A stretch of DNA of 64,000 nt from a candidate division FCPU426 bacterium (GTDB taxonomy: Bacteria; Oederibacteriota; Muellerivitia; Muellerivitales; Muellerivitaceae). The DNA lies in contig DAIDGV010000017.1 of the NCBI GenBank assembly GCA_027452205.1, positions 124,001 to 188,000 of the forward strand. The letters are read 5' to 3'. The position numbers and the translations under genes were made by a program. This document shows, one piece after another, positions 25,503-33,933 of the stretch (position 1 is its first letter; each line of letters opens with the position of its first letter). The notes under the pieces are model-generated. The model saw nothing but the letters and a program-made list of their open reading frames with translations, was not told where the DNA came from and did no database searches.

Positions 25503-25518
25503 CAACTAACCGACAATT

Positions 25519-25779
25519 TTAAGAAGCAGCTTGTTGGACCTTGCGGACCACTGGACGCTTTTGGACCTTGCCCGAGCGTAAGCAGCGGGTGCAGACCAGA
25601 ACGCGTTGCGGCTTGCCATTGACGATGGCGCGGATGGATTGTAAGTTCACCATTTGACGGCGCAAGTGAATGCCCGTAATGTTCAAACCGATACCGCCGG
25701 TTTTCTTCGGTTTACCGCGACGGGTAATCTTGCGGGCCTTGATCGGGCCGCGCGCACAGAAATCACAAACTTGAGCCAT
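25519..25779 (-). CDS. rpmB: 50S ribosomal protein L28
   Basis: 86 residues. The L28 pattern is clear: VCDFCARGPIKARKIT near the N-terminus, NLQSIRAIVNGKPQRVLVCTRCLRSGKV further on. Both CxxC pairs are kept, so this is the zinc-binding (C+) form. AGGAGA precedes the ATG by 5 bases. It is divergent from recG, a frequent pairing in bacteria. Confidence 0.96.
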   Translation of the reverse strand: MAQVCDFCARGPIKARKITRRGKPKKTGGIGLNITGIHLRRQMVNLQSIRAIVNGKPQRVLVCTRCLRSGKVQKRPVVRKVQQAAS

Positions 25780-25814
25780 GGAAAATCTCCTCTATATTTG
25801 AAACTAGGGTGCGC

Positions 25815-25844
25815 ATTATAGGCAGAGGACTTGCTTATAAACAA
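25815..25844 (-). promoter_or_regulatory. rpmB promoter
   Basis: On the minus strand, TTGTTT (25839-25844), an 18-base spacer and a perfect TATAAT (25815-25820) lie about 35 bases before the rpmB start. Confidence 0.65.
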
Positions 25845-25886
25845 GCATTTTCACCCCCAAAACGGCCTCTTTCGGGGGTATTTGGG

Positions 25887-25895
25887 TGCTAAGAT
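25887..25895 (+). promoter_or_regulatory. extended -10 element before recG
   Basis: TGCTAAGAT lies 39 bases before the recG ATG. It is identical to the elements at 16215 and 59244. No good -35 is visible. Confidence 0.4.
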
Positions 25896-25934
25896 GCCCG
25901 TCGTTACCCCCATTCTTGTCCAAGGCGGTCGTGG

Positions 25935-28319
25935 ATGCTTTCCTTACGGGACCAACTGGAAGCCTGGATAAAGCCTCTTCAACTGGAAGAAAAGCAGGGT
26001 TACTTGAACCGTTCGGTCATGGGCGGTCTGGATCAGTTCATCGTGAAGGGCTGCGACCGGGTGCTGGCGTCGCTCAACAAGAAAGACGCGCCGAAAGACC
26101 TGATCCCTTTCCTGCAGCAGCTTAAAAAAGACTTCGCTCAATACATGACCCTCACGCCCGCGGAGCGTAAAGCCTTTGTCCGTCAAGCCCGGGAACAGAT
26201 CGGTGAGTGGGCCATTCAACTGCCAGCTAAAGCCGTAATTAAGAGCGTGCCGAAGGGGTCCTTAAGCGATAACATCTTCTCGCTGATCCCGGTGGATAAA
26301 AGCCGGGCCTTTCACCTGACTAAGCTCAAGACCGCCGAAGACATCCTGAAATACGCCCCCAAGTGGGCGGTCCATAAAAGCTCCATCACGCCCATTTCCC
26401 AATGCACCAACCGGGAAGAGGGCTATTTCATCCTGGCCCGTATCAACGGTATCTCTCAGGTGCGACAGGGCCCCCGGGACATGATCAAGGTCGTCCTCGA
26501 GGATGTGACCGGGCATTTGAATTGGGTCTGGTTTAACCGGCCTTATTTGCGCAAAGAACTGCAGAATGGCCGTTGGGTTTTGCTACATGACACGCCTAGT
26601 GTTTCCAAGTGGGGTAAGCAGATAACGGGCCGGACGGAGACTTTTGAGTTCCTGACCGAGCAAGAAGTGAAAGACCTGCAAGCGGGGAAGGTATTGGTCT
26701 TTTATCCCTCAACCCCCACTTTGACCCAGGTCTTTTGGCGCAGCCTGACCGAAAAGGTTTTAGAGAAGTATGTGGAGCTGCTGCCGAAGATCGAGAACCA
26801 TACGACCCCTTTCGGCAAGTTAAGCCTGTCCGCCGCAACTTTGGGTATTCATCATCCCGATAGTTTGGAAGCCTTTGAGGCTTCCCGTAAACGGCTGGCC
26901 TTTGAAGAGTTGCTGACCCTTCAACTATTCCTGATCGCTAAGCGACGGGCCATTGAGAAACGGGAGAAGGGACGGAAGTACCAATTCGAAGGCGAGAAGA
27001 TCCTCCAGTTCCGTAAGAGTATTCCTTACCAGCTAACCGGCGCGCAAAAGAAGGTGCTCAAAGAGATCCGAGAGAACCTGGCACAAACCTATCCCATGAA
27101 CCGGCTCTTGCAGGGGGATGTGGGAAGCGGCAAAACCTTGGTGGCGGCTATTTCGGTGCTTTACGCCACCGACTCGGGTGTGCAAAGCGCCTTGATGGCT
27201 CCTACCGAAATCCTGTCCCAACAGCATTACTTCAACATTCAAAAGCTTTTAGAGCCCCTTGGACTGCGCACCGCTTTGTTGACCAGCGATATGAAGGCCA
27301 AAGCTAAACGGGAAGTCTTGGCGGCTATCGCTAATGGTCAGGTGGATCTAGTGGTCGGCACCCATGCCTTGATCGAGGACCCGGTGCAGTTCCAGAACCT
27401 TGGGTTTATCGTCATTGATGAGCGGCATAAATTTGGGGTGCTTCAACGGGCGGCGTTGGAAGAAAAGGGCAAATGGCCCGATTGCCTCATGATGACCGCC
27501 ACCCCTTTCCCCCGGGCGCTGGTCTTGACCGAATATGGCGATACGGACCTGTCGGTCTTGGACGAATTTCCCAAGGGTCGTAAGGCCATCAAGACCACGT
27601 GGAAGAGCGAAGGCCAAAAGAACGTGGTTTACCAGTTCGCCAAAGAACGGGTACTGCAAGGGGAGCAGGTCTTTTGGGTTTTCCCAGTGGTAGAGGAATC
27701 GAAGAACTTCCTCAAGTCGGCTACCCAGATGTACCAGCATTTTCAAAAAGAAGTCTTTCACGGGTTCAAAGTGGGGCTTCTGCACGGCAAGATGAAGAAA
27801 GAAGAAAAAGACGCCGTGATGAAGGACTTTGCGGACAAGAAGATACAGATATTGGTCTGTACCACCGTGGTCGAGGTGGGGGTGGATGTGCCCAATGCGA
27901 CCATTATGGTGGTGGAACACGCTGAACGGTTCGGGTTGGCCCAATTGCACCAGTTGCGGGGCCGGGTGGGGCGGGGGGCTAAGCAGTCTTACTGCTTTTT
28001 GCTGACTTCGCCGGTTATCTCCAGCGATGCCATTGAACGCATGAAGATCATGGTTTCGACCCTGGATGGGTTCAGGCTTTCGGAATTTGACCTTAAAATG
28101 CGGGGGCCCGGTGAGATATTCGGGGTTGCCCAGTCGGGCCGTCGTGAGGGCGGAATAGTGGACCTAAAGCGAGATATTGATGTGGTCGAAGAAGCCCATC
28201 GCATGGCCTTGCTGATATTGGACAAGGACCCGCAGTTAAAGTGGGAAGAGCACAAGAGTTTGAAGGATAATTTGGTGAGCAAGTATCAACCAGTGCTGGA
28301 CCTGGCACAAATTTCATAA
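25935..28319 (+). CDS. recG: ATP-dependent DNA helicase RecG
   Basis: 794 residues, slightly long because of an N-terminal extension of about 100. It rescues stalled forks and branch-migrates junctions. After the OB wedge domain (about 160-290) come the helicase motifs: I LLQGDVGSGKT, Ia MAPTEILSQQH, II IDERHKFGVLQ, III MTATPFPRAL, V TVVEVGVDVPNAT, VI QLRGRVGRG, and a C-terminal TRG region. Motif II is normally DEQH; here it is DERH. No strong SD, only AAGGCGG-like sequence before the ATG. Confidence 0.96.
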   Translation: MLSLRDQLEAWIKPLQLEEKQGYLNRSVMGGLDQFIVKGCDRVLASLNKKDAPKDLIPFLQQLKKDFAQYMTLTPAERKAFVRQAREQIGEWAIQLPAKAVIKSVPKGSLSDNIFSLIPVDKSRAFHLTKLKTAEDILKYAPKWAVHKSSITPISQCTNREEGYFILARINGISQVRQGPRDMIKVVLEDVTGHLNWVWFNRPYLRKELQNGRWVLLHDTPSVSKWGKQITGRTETFEFLTEQEVKDLQAGKVLVFYPSTPTLTQVFWRSLTEKVLEKYVELLPKIENHTTPFGKLSLSAATLGIHHPDSLEAFEASRKRLAFEELLTLQLFLIAKRRAIEKREKGRKYQFEGEKILQFRKSIPYQLTGAQKKVLKEIRENLAQTYPMNRLLQGDVGSGKTLVAAISVLYATDSGVQSALMAPTEILSQQHYFNIQKLLEPLGLRTALLTSDMKAKAKREVLAAIANGQVDLVVGTHALIEDPVQFQNLGFIVIDERHKFGVLQRAALEEKGKWPDCLMMTATPFPRALVLTEYGDTDLSVLDEFPKGRKAIKTTWKSEGQKNVVYQFAKERVLQGEQVFWVFPVVEESKNFLKSATQMYQHFQKEVFHGFKVGLLHGKMKKEEKDAVMKDFADKKIQILVCTTVVEVGVDVPNATIMVVEHAERFGLAQLHQLRGRVGRGAKQSYCFLLTSPVISSDAIERMKIMVSTLDGFRLSEFDLKMRGPGEIFGVAQSGRREGGIVDLKRDIDVVEEAHRMALLILDKDPQLKWEEHKSLKDNLVSKYQPVLDLAQIS

Positions 28320-28324
28320 AGGCG

Positions 28325-28717
28325 ATGCGTATGAATTTGAAATCTTTAATTAATGTTTTGATTAATGGGGCACCAAAAGATTCGTCGTTAGTGAGAAAAT
28401 TTTTAATTGTTTTTGGCCAGTTGTTAATGATTGTGATTTTGCCTTTGGCTCTTTTATTTGTGCTGGTTTTTATTGGTGCAATAAACCCAAAACTTTTGAA
28501 ACTTTTAGTTGGGATTTTTCTTGTTTCTTTTGGGGTTGCCATTTTGATTTATGGAGACAAGAAATTAAATGTAAATGAGGGAAGGGTCGGCAGGTTCTTT
28601 TTTCCTCAAGTTTCAATTCTTTCAAAGGTTGTTTTGTTTGAGCAAAAATGGGCGCTGGGTTTGTTGGCGTTGTTCTTTGGCTTTGCGATGTTGCTTTCGA
28701 TTTTTGTCCACATTTAA
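28325..28717 (+). CDS. AT-rich small membrane protein inserted between recG and rsmD
   Basis: 130 residues with three or four hydrophobic helices (LLMIVILPLALLFVLVFIGA; LLKLLVGIFLVSFGVAILIY; ALGLLALFFGFAMLLSIF). No family recognised. The base composition is visibly AT-rich, with many AAT, TTT and ATT codons, unlike recG and rsmD on either side, which suggests recent acquisition. ATG 28331 is an alternative start with AAGG at a better distance. Only 5 bases separate it from the recG stop, so it is probably co-transcribed. Confidence 0.6.
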   Translation: MRMNLKSLINVLINGAPKDSSLVRKFLIVFGQLLMIVILPLALLFVLVFIGAINPKLLKLLVGIFLVSFGVAILIYGDKKLNVNEGRVGRFFFPQVSILSKVVLFEQKWALGLLALFFGFAMLLSIFVHI

Positions 28718-28741
28718 TTTTGCGGGGGAATGTTAATAGTT

Positions 28742-29353
28742 ATGCGCATCATCTCCGGTAAATACAGAAGCCGCGCGGTCAAGGCGCCCAAGAGCCAGAA
28801 CATCCGCCCCACCTCGGACAAGGTGAAGGGCGCGCTCTTTAACATGCTCGGCAACCTCTACGATTGCTCGGTGGTGGACTTTTACTCCGGCACGGGCAAC
28901 CTGGCCCTGGAAGCCATCAGCCGGGGGGCGGCCCCGGTGGTGCTAGTGGAAAGGGCCCCGGAAAGCCTTAAACTGATCCAAGAGAACCTGGAGGCCTTTG
29001 GCCTAAATCCCAGGGATTTAAAGGGCTCCGTCCAACTGATGGCCCAGGATGTTTCCAAGGCCTTTTATTTGTTACATCAGGGTGGGAAGAAGTTTGATAT
29101 TCTGCTCGCCGACCCGCCCTATGAAAAGGGCGCCTTGAAGCGGCTTCAAAACCTACTGATGGAATACCCTATCCTCAAAGAGGGGGGCATTTTTGCCATT
29201 GAGCACGGAAGTGACGATACGGAGCTGGCCCCGGATTTTCCGTATCCGATGGTCCGTCAGAAGAAATACGGGGATACTTACCTGACCCTTTTTAAATACC
29301 CTTTGCCGTGTGAAACGGTCGAATCACCAAAGGAAGATGAAAATGCCGACTAA
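28742..29353 (+). CDS. rsmD: 16S rRNA (guanine966-N2)-methyltransferase
   Basis: 203 residues. It methylates G966 of 16S rRNA using SAM. Typical opening MRIISGKYRSRAVKAP with RPTSDKVKGALFN, SAM-binding VVDFYSGTGNLALEA, and catalytic motif ADPPYEKG. ATG 28742 is chosen by family alignment; the upstream ATG 28730 is too near the G run. Its 3' end overlaps coaD by 11 bases, the usual rsmD-coaD coupling. Confidence 0.95.
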   Translation: MRIISGKYRSRAVKAPKSQNIRPTSDKVKGALFNMLGNLYDCSVVDFYSGTGNLALEAISRGAAPVVLVERAPESLKLIQENLEAFGLNPRDLKGSVQLMAQDVSKAFYLLHQGGKKFDILLADPPYEKGALKRLQNLLMEYPILKEGGIFAIEHGSDDTELAPDFPYPMVRQKKYGDTYLTLFKYPLPCETVESPKEDENAD

Positions 29354-29825
29354 ACGAATTGGTCTCTATCCTGGTTCCTTTGATCCGGTCACCAATGGCC
29401 ATTTGGACATTGCCGAGCGGGCCTTCAAACTTTGCGATGAATTGCATATCGCGGTGGTGGCGAACCCATCCAAAAACCCTTTGTTTTCCGTGGAAGAGCG
29501 CGTTGACCTGTTAAAGCAAACGACTAAGCACCTGAAAAACGTGAAGGTCTCGTCCTTTGAGGGGTTGTTGGTGGATTATGCCAAGGAGATCAAAGCCAAT
29601 ATCATTTTCAGGGGATTGCGTGCCGTTTCGGACTTTGAATATGAATTTCAGATGGCCCTCATTAACCGCAACCTGCATAAAGAGATCGAAGTGGTCTTTT
29701 TGGTACCCAATGAGAAGTTCATCTTCCTTTCGTCGAGCTCTATCAAGGAAGTCGCCAAACTAGGCGGGGATGTCAGCGGTTTTGTGCCCGCAGTGGTCAA
29801 AAGAGCCTTACGGGACCTAAAGTAA
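29343..29825 (+). CDS. coaD: phosphopantetheine adenylyltransferase
   Basis: 160 residues, normal length. It makes dephospho-CoA from 4'-phosphopantetheine and ATP, the penultimate CoA step. Nucleotidyltransferase motifs GLYPGSFDPVTNGHLDI (TxGH type) and FLSSSSIKEVA are present, as is FRGLRAVSDFEYEFQMA. AAGGA 8 bases upstream supports ATG 29343 inside the end of rsmD. It is followed by a 340-base non-coding stretch holding an inverted repeat and a promoter. Confidence 0.96.
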   Translation: MPTKRIGLYPGSFDPVTNGHLDIAERAFKLCDELHIAVVANPSKNPLFSVEERVDLLKQTTKHLKNVKVSSFEGLLVDYAKEIKANIIFRGLRAVSDFEYEFQMALINRNLHKEIEVVFLVPNEKFIFLSSSSIKEVAKLGGDVSGFVPAVVKRALRDLK

Positions 29826-29864
29826 TTTTTATACAAACCACTAAAAACTAAAGCGAACTTCAAT

Positions 29865-29985
29865 TTAGCCACAGATGCAGGGGATTCATGGGATGGCGAA
29901 CACCCAACGATATAATCATGAATTCTTAAAAAGATTCTTTCCTGTCTTGGTTTTATCCCCTGTATCCCATGTATCTGTGGCTAAG
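29865..29985. repeat. intergenic inverted repeat 3 (TTAGCCACAGAT type)
   Basis: The left arm 29865-29894 and right arm 29955-29985 are imperfect complements built from short ATNCANGGG units, with outer ends TTAGCCACAGAT/ATCTGTGGCTAA perfectly paired. The loop is about 60 bases. Third member of the same architectural family, in the coaD-yceD gap. Confidence 0.8.
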
Positions 29986-30055
29986 AATGGTTTTTATGGG
30001 TGGTGTGTGTGTCGTAGTTGGTAAGTTAAACGGGGCCTAAAATCAGGGTATTTTC

Positions 30056-30084
30056 TTGACCTGCCCGAAGGCTATTCCTATAAT
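30056..30084 (+). promoter_or_regulatory. promoter of the yceD-rpmF-plsX-fab operon
   Basis: TTGACC (30056-30061), an exact 17-base spacer, and a perfect TATAAT (30079-30084). It lies 84 bases before yceD. One of the best sigma70 matches in the window. Confidence 0.8.
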
Positions 30085-30167
30085 CCGCCCCTATTCTTTT
30101 TCAGCTTTTGCGCCTTATTATTGTTAAAATGCTGAAATTGCTAGAGTTTTAAGGAGGCGGCGCGTCG

Positions 30168-30701
30168 ATGTTGAAGGTTGAACTGCGCTCTCTCGAACAA
30201 GATGAAGTGGTCCTGCAAGAGGTAGATTTAGCCCCTAAATTAGGGTTAGATTTAGCCCCTGATTTAAGTACAGGACCTTTGGAAATCTGTTGCCGATTAA
30301 CCAAAACCGGGGATGTGATCCTGGCCAAGGGGTGGGTGAAGGGCAAGATGCTCTTGACCTGTGACCGGTGTCTTCAGCCTTTTGAGAGCGGGTATAAGTC
30401 CTTTTTCGAGGTCCAATACCGCCCCGAGGCCGACGAAAAGCTGGAACCTGAGGAAGATGACGAAGAGTGTTACGCGGACTCTTCGGTCGAAACGATCTTT
30501 TTTGCGGGTGACATGATCGATGTCGCGGATGAGATACGGCAGACAGTGCTTCTTTCGGTCCCGATGCGGGCCTTATGCCGGGAAGGTTGCCGCGGCCTCT
30601 GCGGGGGTTGTGGCGTGAATTTAAATGTTGATTCGTGCCAATGCACTGGGAAACCCACTGATGATCGGTGGGCCAAGTTGAAGAATTGGAAGCCCCAGTA
30701 G
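30168..30701 (+). CDS. yceD: YceD/DUF177 family protein
   Basis: 177 residues. YceD-like proteins sit just before rpmF and plsX in most bacteria and are linked to 23S rRNA or ribosome maturation; the precise reaction is unclear. Cys pairs LTCDRCLQPF and REGCRGLCGGCGVNLN with a final SCQC suggest Zn binding. An acidic segment (EPEEDDEECYADSS) precedes the conserved region. An in-frame direct repeat (TTAGATTTAGCCCCT at 30223-30237 and 30244-30258) duplicates DLAP. AAGGAGG lies before the ATG. First gene of the lipid operon. Confidence 0.85.
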   Translation: MLKVELRSLEQDEVVLQEVDLAPKLGLDLAPDLSTGPLEICCRLTKTGDVILAKGWVKGKMLLTCDRCLQPFESGYKSFFEVQYRPEADEKLEPEEDDEECYADSSVETIFFAGDMIDVADEIRQTVLLSVPMRALCREGCRGLCGGCGVNLNVDSCQCTGKPTDDRWAKLKNWKPQ

Positions 30702-30760
30702 TTGTCCTGAGTCTCTTAAATTGAACGGTAAGTTCGATTTTAATTTTTTGGAGGTTGCAA

Positions 30761-30943
30761 ATGCCTAATCCAAAGCGTCGGCATTCACGTCAGCGCAGGG
30801 ATAAGCGTCGTACCAACTGGAAGATCAAGTCCAAGGGTCTGTCGGTTTGCCCCCAGTGCAAGAGCGCTAAGTTGCCCCACCGGGTCTGTCCGACCTGTGG
30901 TTTCTATAAGGGCAAAGAAGTTGTTAGCGTCGAAATAGCCTAA
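30761..30943 (+). CDS. rpmF: 50S ribosomal protein L32
   Basis: 60 residues. It opens MPNPKRRHSRQRRDKRR, as L32 does, and keeps the zinc ribbon VCPQCKSAKLPHRVCPTCG. GGAGG at 30750-30754 fixes ATG 30761. The yceD-rpmF-plsX order is widely conserved. Confidence 0.97.
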   Translation: MPNPKRRHSRQRRDKRRTNWKIKSKGLSVCPQCKSAKLPHRVCPTCGFYKGKEVVSVEIA

Positions 30944-30954
30944 CCCCGAAACCC

Positions 30955-32016
30955 ATGAAAATAGCACTCGATGCGATGGGCGGCGATCACGCGCCAAAGG
31001 AAACGGTCCAAGGGGCCGTTTTGGCGGTCCGTGATTCTGAAGTTCTTGGCCTAGCCAAGCAGAACCTGCACGTGGTTTTGGTGGGCCGCAAAGAAGATAT
31101 CGAAAAGGAGCTGGCCAAGGCCGGCAGCTACCCTAAAGATTCCATTAGCATTGTGGATGCCCGTGAAGTGGTCGGAATGGCCGAAAGCCCTGTTTCGGCC
31201 TGCAAACAAAAACGCGATTCTTCCATTGTCCGTTGCGCGGGTCTGGTCAAGACCGGCGAAGTCGACGCGACGGTTTCAGCCGGTAACTCCGGCGCGGCCA
31301 TGGCGGCGGCCATGATGATGTGTGGTCGCATCGACGGTGTTCTCCGCCCAGCCATTACCACCATGGTTCCCAGCATGAGCGGTGTTTCGATCCTGGTGGA
31401 CGCCGGCGCCAACGTGGACAGCAAAGCCAAACACTTACTTCAGTTCGCTCTCATGGGCGACGCTTTTGCCCGTAAAGCCCTCGATTTTAAAAATCCCAGA
31501 GTCGGTTTACTTTCGATAGGTGAGGAAGAAACCAAGGGCAATGAGCTGGTTTTTGAAACCCAAGCCCTTTTGAAGAAAGTCCCTTTTAATTACATCGGTA
31601 ATGTGGAAGGTCGTGACATCATTAATGGTAATTGTGATGTGACGGTTTGCGATGGTTTTGTGGGCAATATCGCCTTGAAGGCGATCGAAAGCACTGGCGA
31701 ACTGGTCATGAACGGCTTAAAAACCGAGCTGAAATCTAATTTGATCTCATTGTTGGGCGCTCTCATTGCCCAGAATGCGTTCCGCAGTTTTAAAAAGAAA
31801 GTTGATTGGAAAGAGTTCGGCGCCGCGCCTTTGTTGGGTATCAATGGGCTTTGTCTGATCGCCCATGGTAAGTCGGACGCTTTTACGGTCAAAAACGCTA
31901 TTCGCGCCGCGGTTCGTTGCGTGACCAAAGACATGAACGGTTACTTAAAAGAACAGATCAACCTGCATGGACAGGTCGTCGATAAACCGGAGCAGAACAA
32001 GGAAATCACCAAGTGA
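30955..32016 (+). CDS. plsX: phosphate acyltransferase PlsX
   Basis: 353 residues. It converts acyl-ACP to acyl-phosphate for PlsY-dependent phospholipid synthesis, acting at the cytoplasmic face of the membrane. Signatures: IALDAMGGDHAPKETVQGA at the N-terminus, SAGNSGAAMAAAMM, VDAGANVDSK, and VCDGFVGNIALKAIE. The stop overlaps the fabH GTG by 4 bases. Confidence 0.96.
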   Translation: MKIALDAMGGDHAPKETVQGAVLAVRDSEVLGLAKQNLHVVLVGRKEDIEKELAKAGSYPKDSISIVDAREVVGMAESPVSACKQKRDSSIVRCAGLVKTGEVDATVSAGNSGAAMAAAMMMCGRIDGVLRPAITTMVPSMSGVSILVDAGANVDSKAKHLLQFALMGDAFARKALDFKNPRVGLLSIGEEETKGNELVFETQALLKKVPFNYIGNVEGRDIINGNCDVTVCDGFVGNIALKAIESTGELVMNGLKTELKSNLISLLGALIAQNAFRSFKKKVDWKEFGAAPLLGINGLCLIAHGKSDAFTVKNAIRAAVRCVTKDMNGYLKEQINLHGQVVDKPEQNKEITK

Positions 32017-33005
32017 GCCAACCCCTACGCGCGGGTATTTTAGGAACAGGTTCCTATTTACCGGAAAAGATCGTCACCAACAAAGACATGGAAAAGCTGG
32101 TCGAAACATCCGATGAATGGATCGTCACCCGCACCGGCATCAAAGAACGTCATTTTGCCGCTGCGGACGAATTTACTTCGGACATGTCCACGAAGGCCGC
32201 TCAAAGGGCCTTGGATGCGGCTGGATTGAAGCCCACCGATTTGGACCTGATCATCGTGGCCACGATCACCCCGGATATGCAGACCCCCTCGACCGCTTGT
32301 TTCGTTCAAACCAAGTTGGGCGCGCCCCAAGCGGCAGCCTTTGATATTTCGGCGGCTTGTTCGGGCTTTGTTTATGGATTGTCCTTAGCGCGTGCCTTTG
32401 TGGAGAGCGGCTTTTACAAGCGTATCCTTTTGATCGGCGCTGAAAAGTTGACCTCCTTTATCGATTGGAAGGACCGTGGCACCTGCGTTCTTTTTGGCGA
32501 TGGCGCCGGCGCGGTCATCATCGGACCTTCGGTGAATGGGGAACACGAGATCCTTTCCAGCTATATGTCGGCCAATGGCTCGGAAGCGGACCTGCTTAAG
32601 ATCCCGGGCGGCGGTTGCCGCTTTCCCTCTTCTTTAGAAACCATCGAGAACCGGCTGCATTCTTTGAAAATGGACGGTAAGCAGATATTCAAGATCGCCG
32701 TCAAGGTCATGTCCGAAGCGGTGTTAGAGGCCGCTAAACGCGCCAACATCACCCTGGACCAAGTTTCCCTCGTTATCCCGCACCAAGCGAACGACCGCAT
32801 CATCCAAGCCATTGGGGAGCGGTTGGAACTGCCTAAGGAACGGGTCTTTGTGAATGTTGATAGGATCGCCAATACCTCAGCCGCCTCGGTGGCCATCGCT
32901 TTGGATGAGGCGGTCAAAGCAGGCAAAATCCAGAAGGGCCAATATGTGGCTTTCGTCGCCTTTGGCGCTGGCACCACCCTGGCCTCTTCCATCGTGAAAT
33001 GGTGA
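32013..33005 (+). CDS. fabH: beta-ketoacyl-ACP synthase III
   Basis: 330 residues. It condenses acetyl-CoA (or another short acyl-CoA) with malonyl-ACP to start fatty acid synthesis. The catalytic triad is visible: Cys in DISAACSGFVYGL, His in IPHQANDRIIQA, Asn in DRIANTSAAS. The GTG start overlaps the plsX stop (GTGA), implying translational coupling. Confidence 0.97.
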   Translation: MSQPLRAGILGTGSYLPEKIVTNKDMEKLVETSDEWIVTRTGIKERHFAAADEFTSDMSTKAAQRALDAAGLKPTDLDLIIVATITPDMQTPSTACFVQTKLGAPQAAAFDISAACSGFVYGLSLARAFVESGFYKRILLIGAEKLTSFIDWKDRGTCVLFGDGAGAVIIGPSVNGEHEILSSYMSANGSEADLLKIPGGGCRFPSSLETIENRLHSLKMDGKQIFKIAVKVMSEAVLEAAKRANITLDQVSLVIPHQANDRIIQAIGERLELPKERVFVNVDRIANTSAASVAIALDEAVKAGKIQKGQYVAFVAFGAGTTLASSIVKW

Positions 33006-33009
33006 TCCA

Positions 33010-33933
33010 ATGAAACGCGCTTTTGTTTTTCCGGGTCAAGGTTCCCAAGCGGTCGGCATGGGCAAAGACCTATTCGACAATAATCCTGAAAGCCGACAGC
33101 TTTTTGAACGGGCGGACGCGGTGTTGGGCTTTTCGCTCTCCAAGATCTGTTTTGAGGGACCGGAAGAGGCTTTAAAACAAACCTCTGTCACTCAACCGGC
33201 TTTGTTGGTGACTTCCATGGCCGCTTTGGTTCTTTTGAAAAAGAACGGTGTTTCCTTTGACGCGGTCGCGGGCCACAGCTTGGGCGCTTATAGCGCTTTG
33301 GCTGCCGCAGAAGTCATCTCCTTTGAAGATGCGGTGAAGATCACCCGTCGTCGTGGCGAGTTGATGGAAGAAGCTGGAAAGGGACGGGGGACTATGGCGG
33401 TCATCCTGAACCTGGATGAGGATAAAGTGGCCCAAGCCTGCCAGGAAGCTTCCTCGCAAGGCATTGTGGAACCAGCGAACGTGAATTGCCCGGGGCAGAT
33501 CGTGATCTCCGGTGAAAAGACGGCAGTGTTAGCTGCTTGTGAAAAAGCCAAAGCCCTCGGCGCTAAACGTGCCATGGAACTGCCGGTCAGCGGACCTTTT
33601 CATAGCTCGCTCATGAAACCAGCGGCGGATGGTTTTAAAGAAGTATTAGCTTCGGTCGCATTCAACGCTCCCAAAGTAACTTACTATTCGGACATCGATT
33701 CGATCGTTCTGGCCGACCCCGAGAAGATCAAAGACAGCTTGGTGCGCCAATTGATGGCCCCGGTGCAATGGATCAAGACCATCGAGAAGATGGGGCAGGA
33801 CGGTTACTTGAATTTTGTCGAAATCGGTTCGAGCAAGGTATTGAATGGTTTGATTAAGAAAATCGCCAAGGACGCCATTATCTCGAACGCCGGCGATATG
33901 GAATCCATTAAATTGGTCAGTGAGGCGAAATGA
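33010..33933 (+). CDS. fabD: malonyl-CoA:ACP transacylase
   Basis: 307 residues. It loads malonyl groups onto ACP. It has FVFPGQGSQAVGMG at the N-terminus, nucleophile GHSLGAYSAL, and catalytic His in SGPFHSSLM. NVNCPGQIVISG is also conserved. It sits 4 bases after fabH and overlaps fabG by 4 bases (ATGA). Confidence 0.97.
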   Translation: MKRAFVFPGQGSQAVGMGKDLFDNNPESRQLFERADAVLGFSLSKICFEGPEEALKQTSVTQPALLVTSMAALVLLKKNGVSFDAVAGHSLGAYSALAAAEVISFEDAVKITRRRGELMEEAGKGRGTMAVILNLDEDKVAQACQEASSQGIVEPANVNCPGQIVISGEKTAVLAACEKAKALGAKRAMELPVSGPFHSSLMKPAADGFKEVLASVAFNAPKVTYYSDIDSIVLADPEKIKDSLVRQLMAPVQWIKTIEKMGQDGYLNFVEIGSSKVLNGLIKKIAKDAIISNAGDMESIKLVSEAK

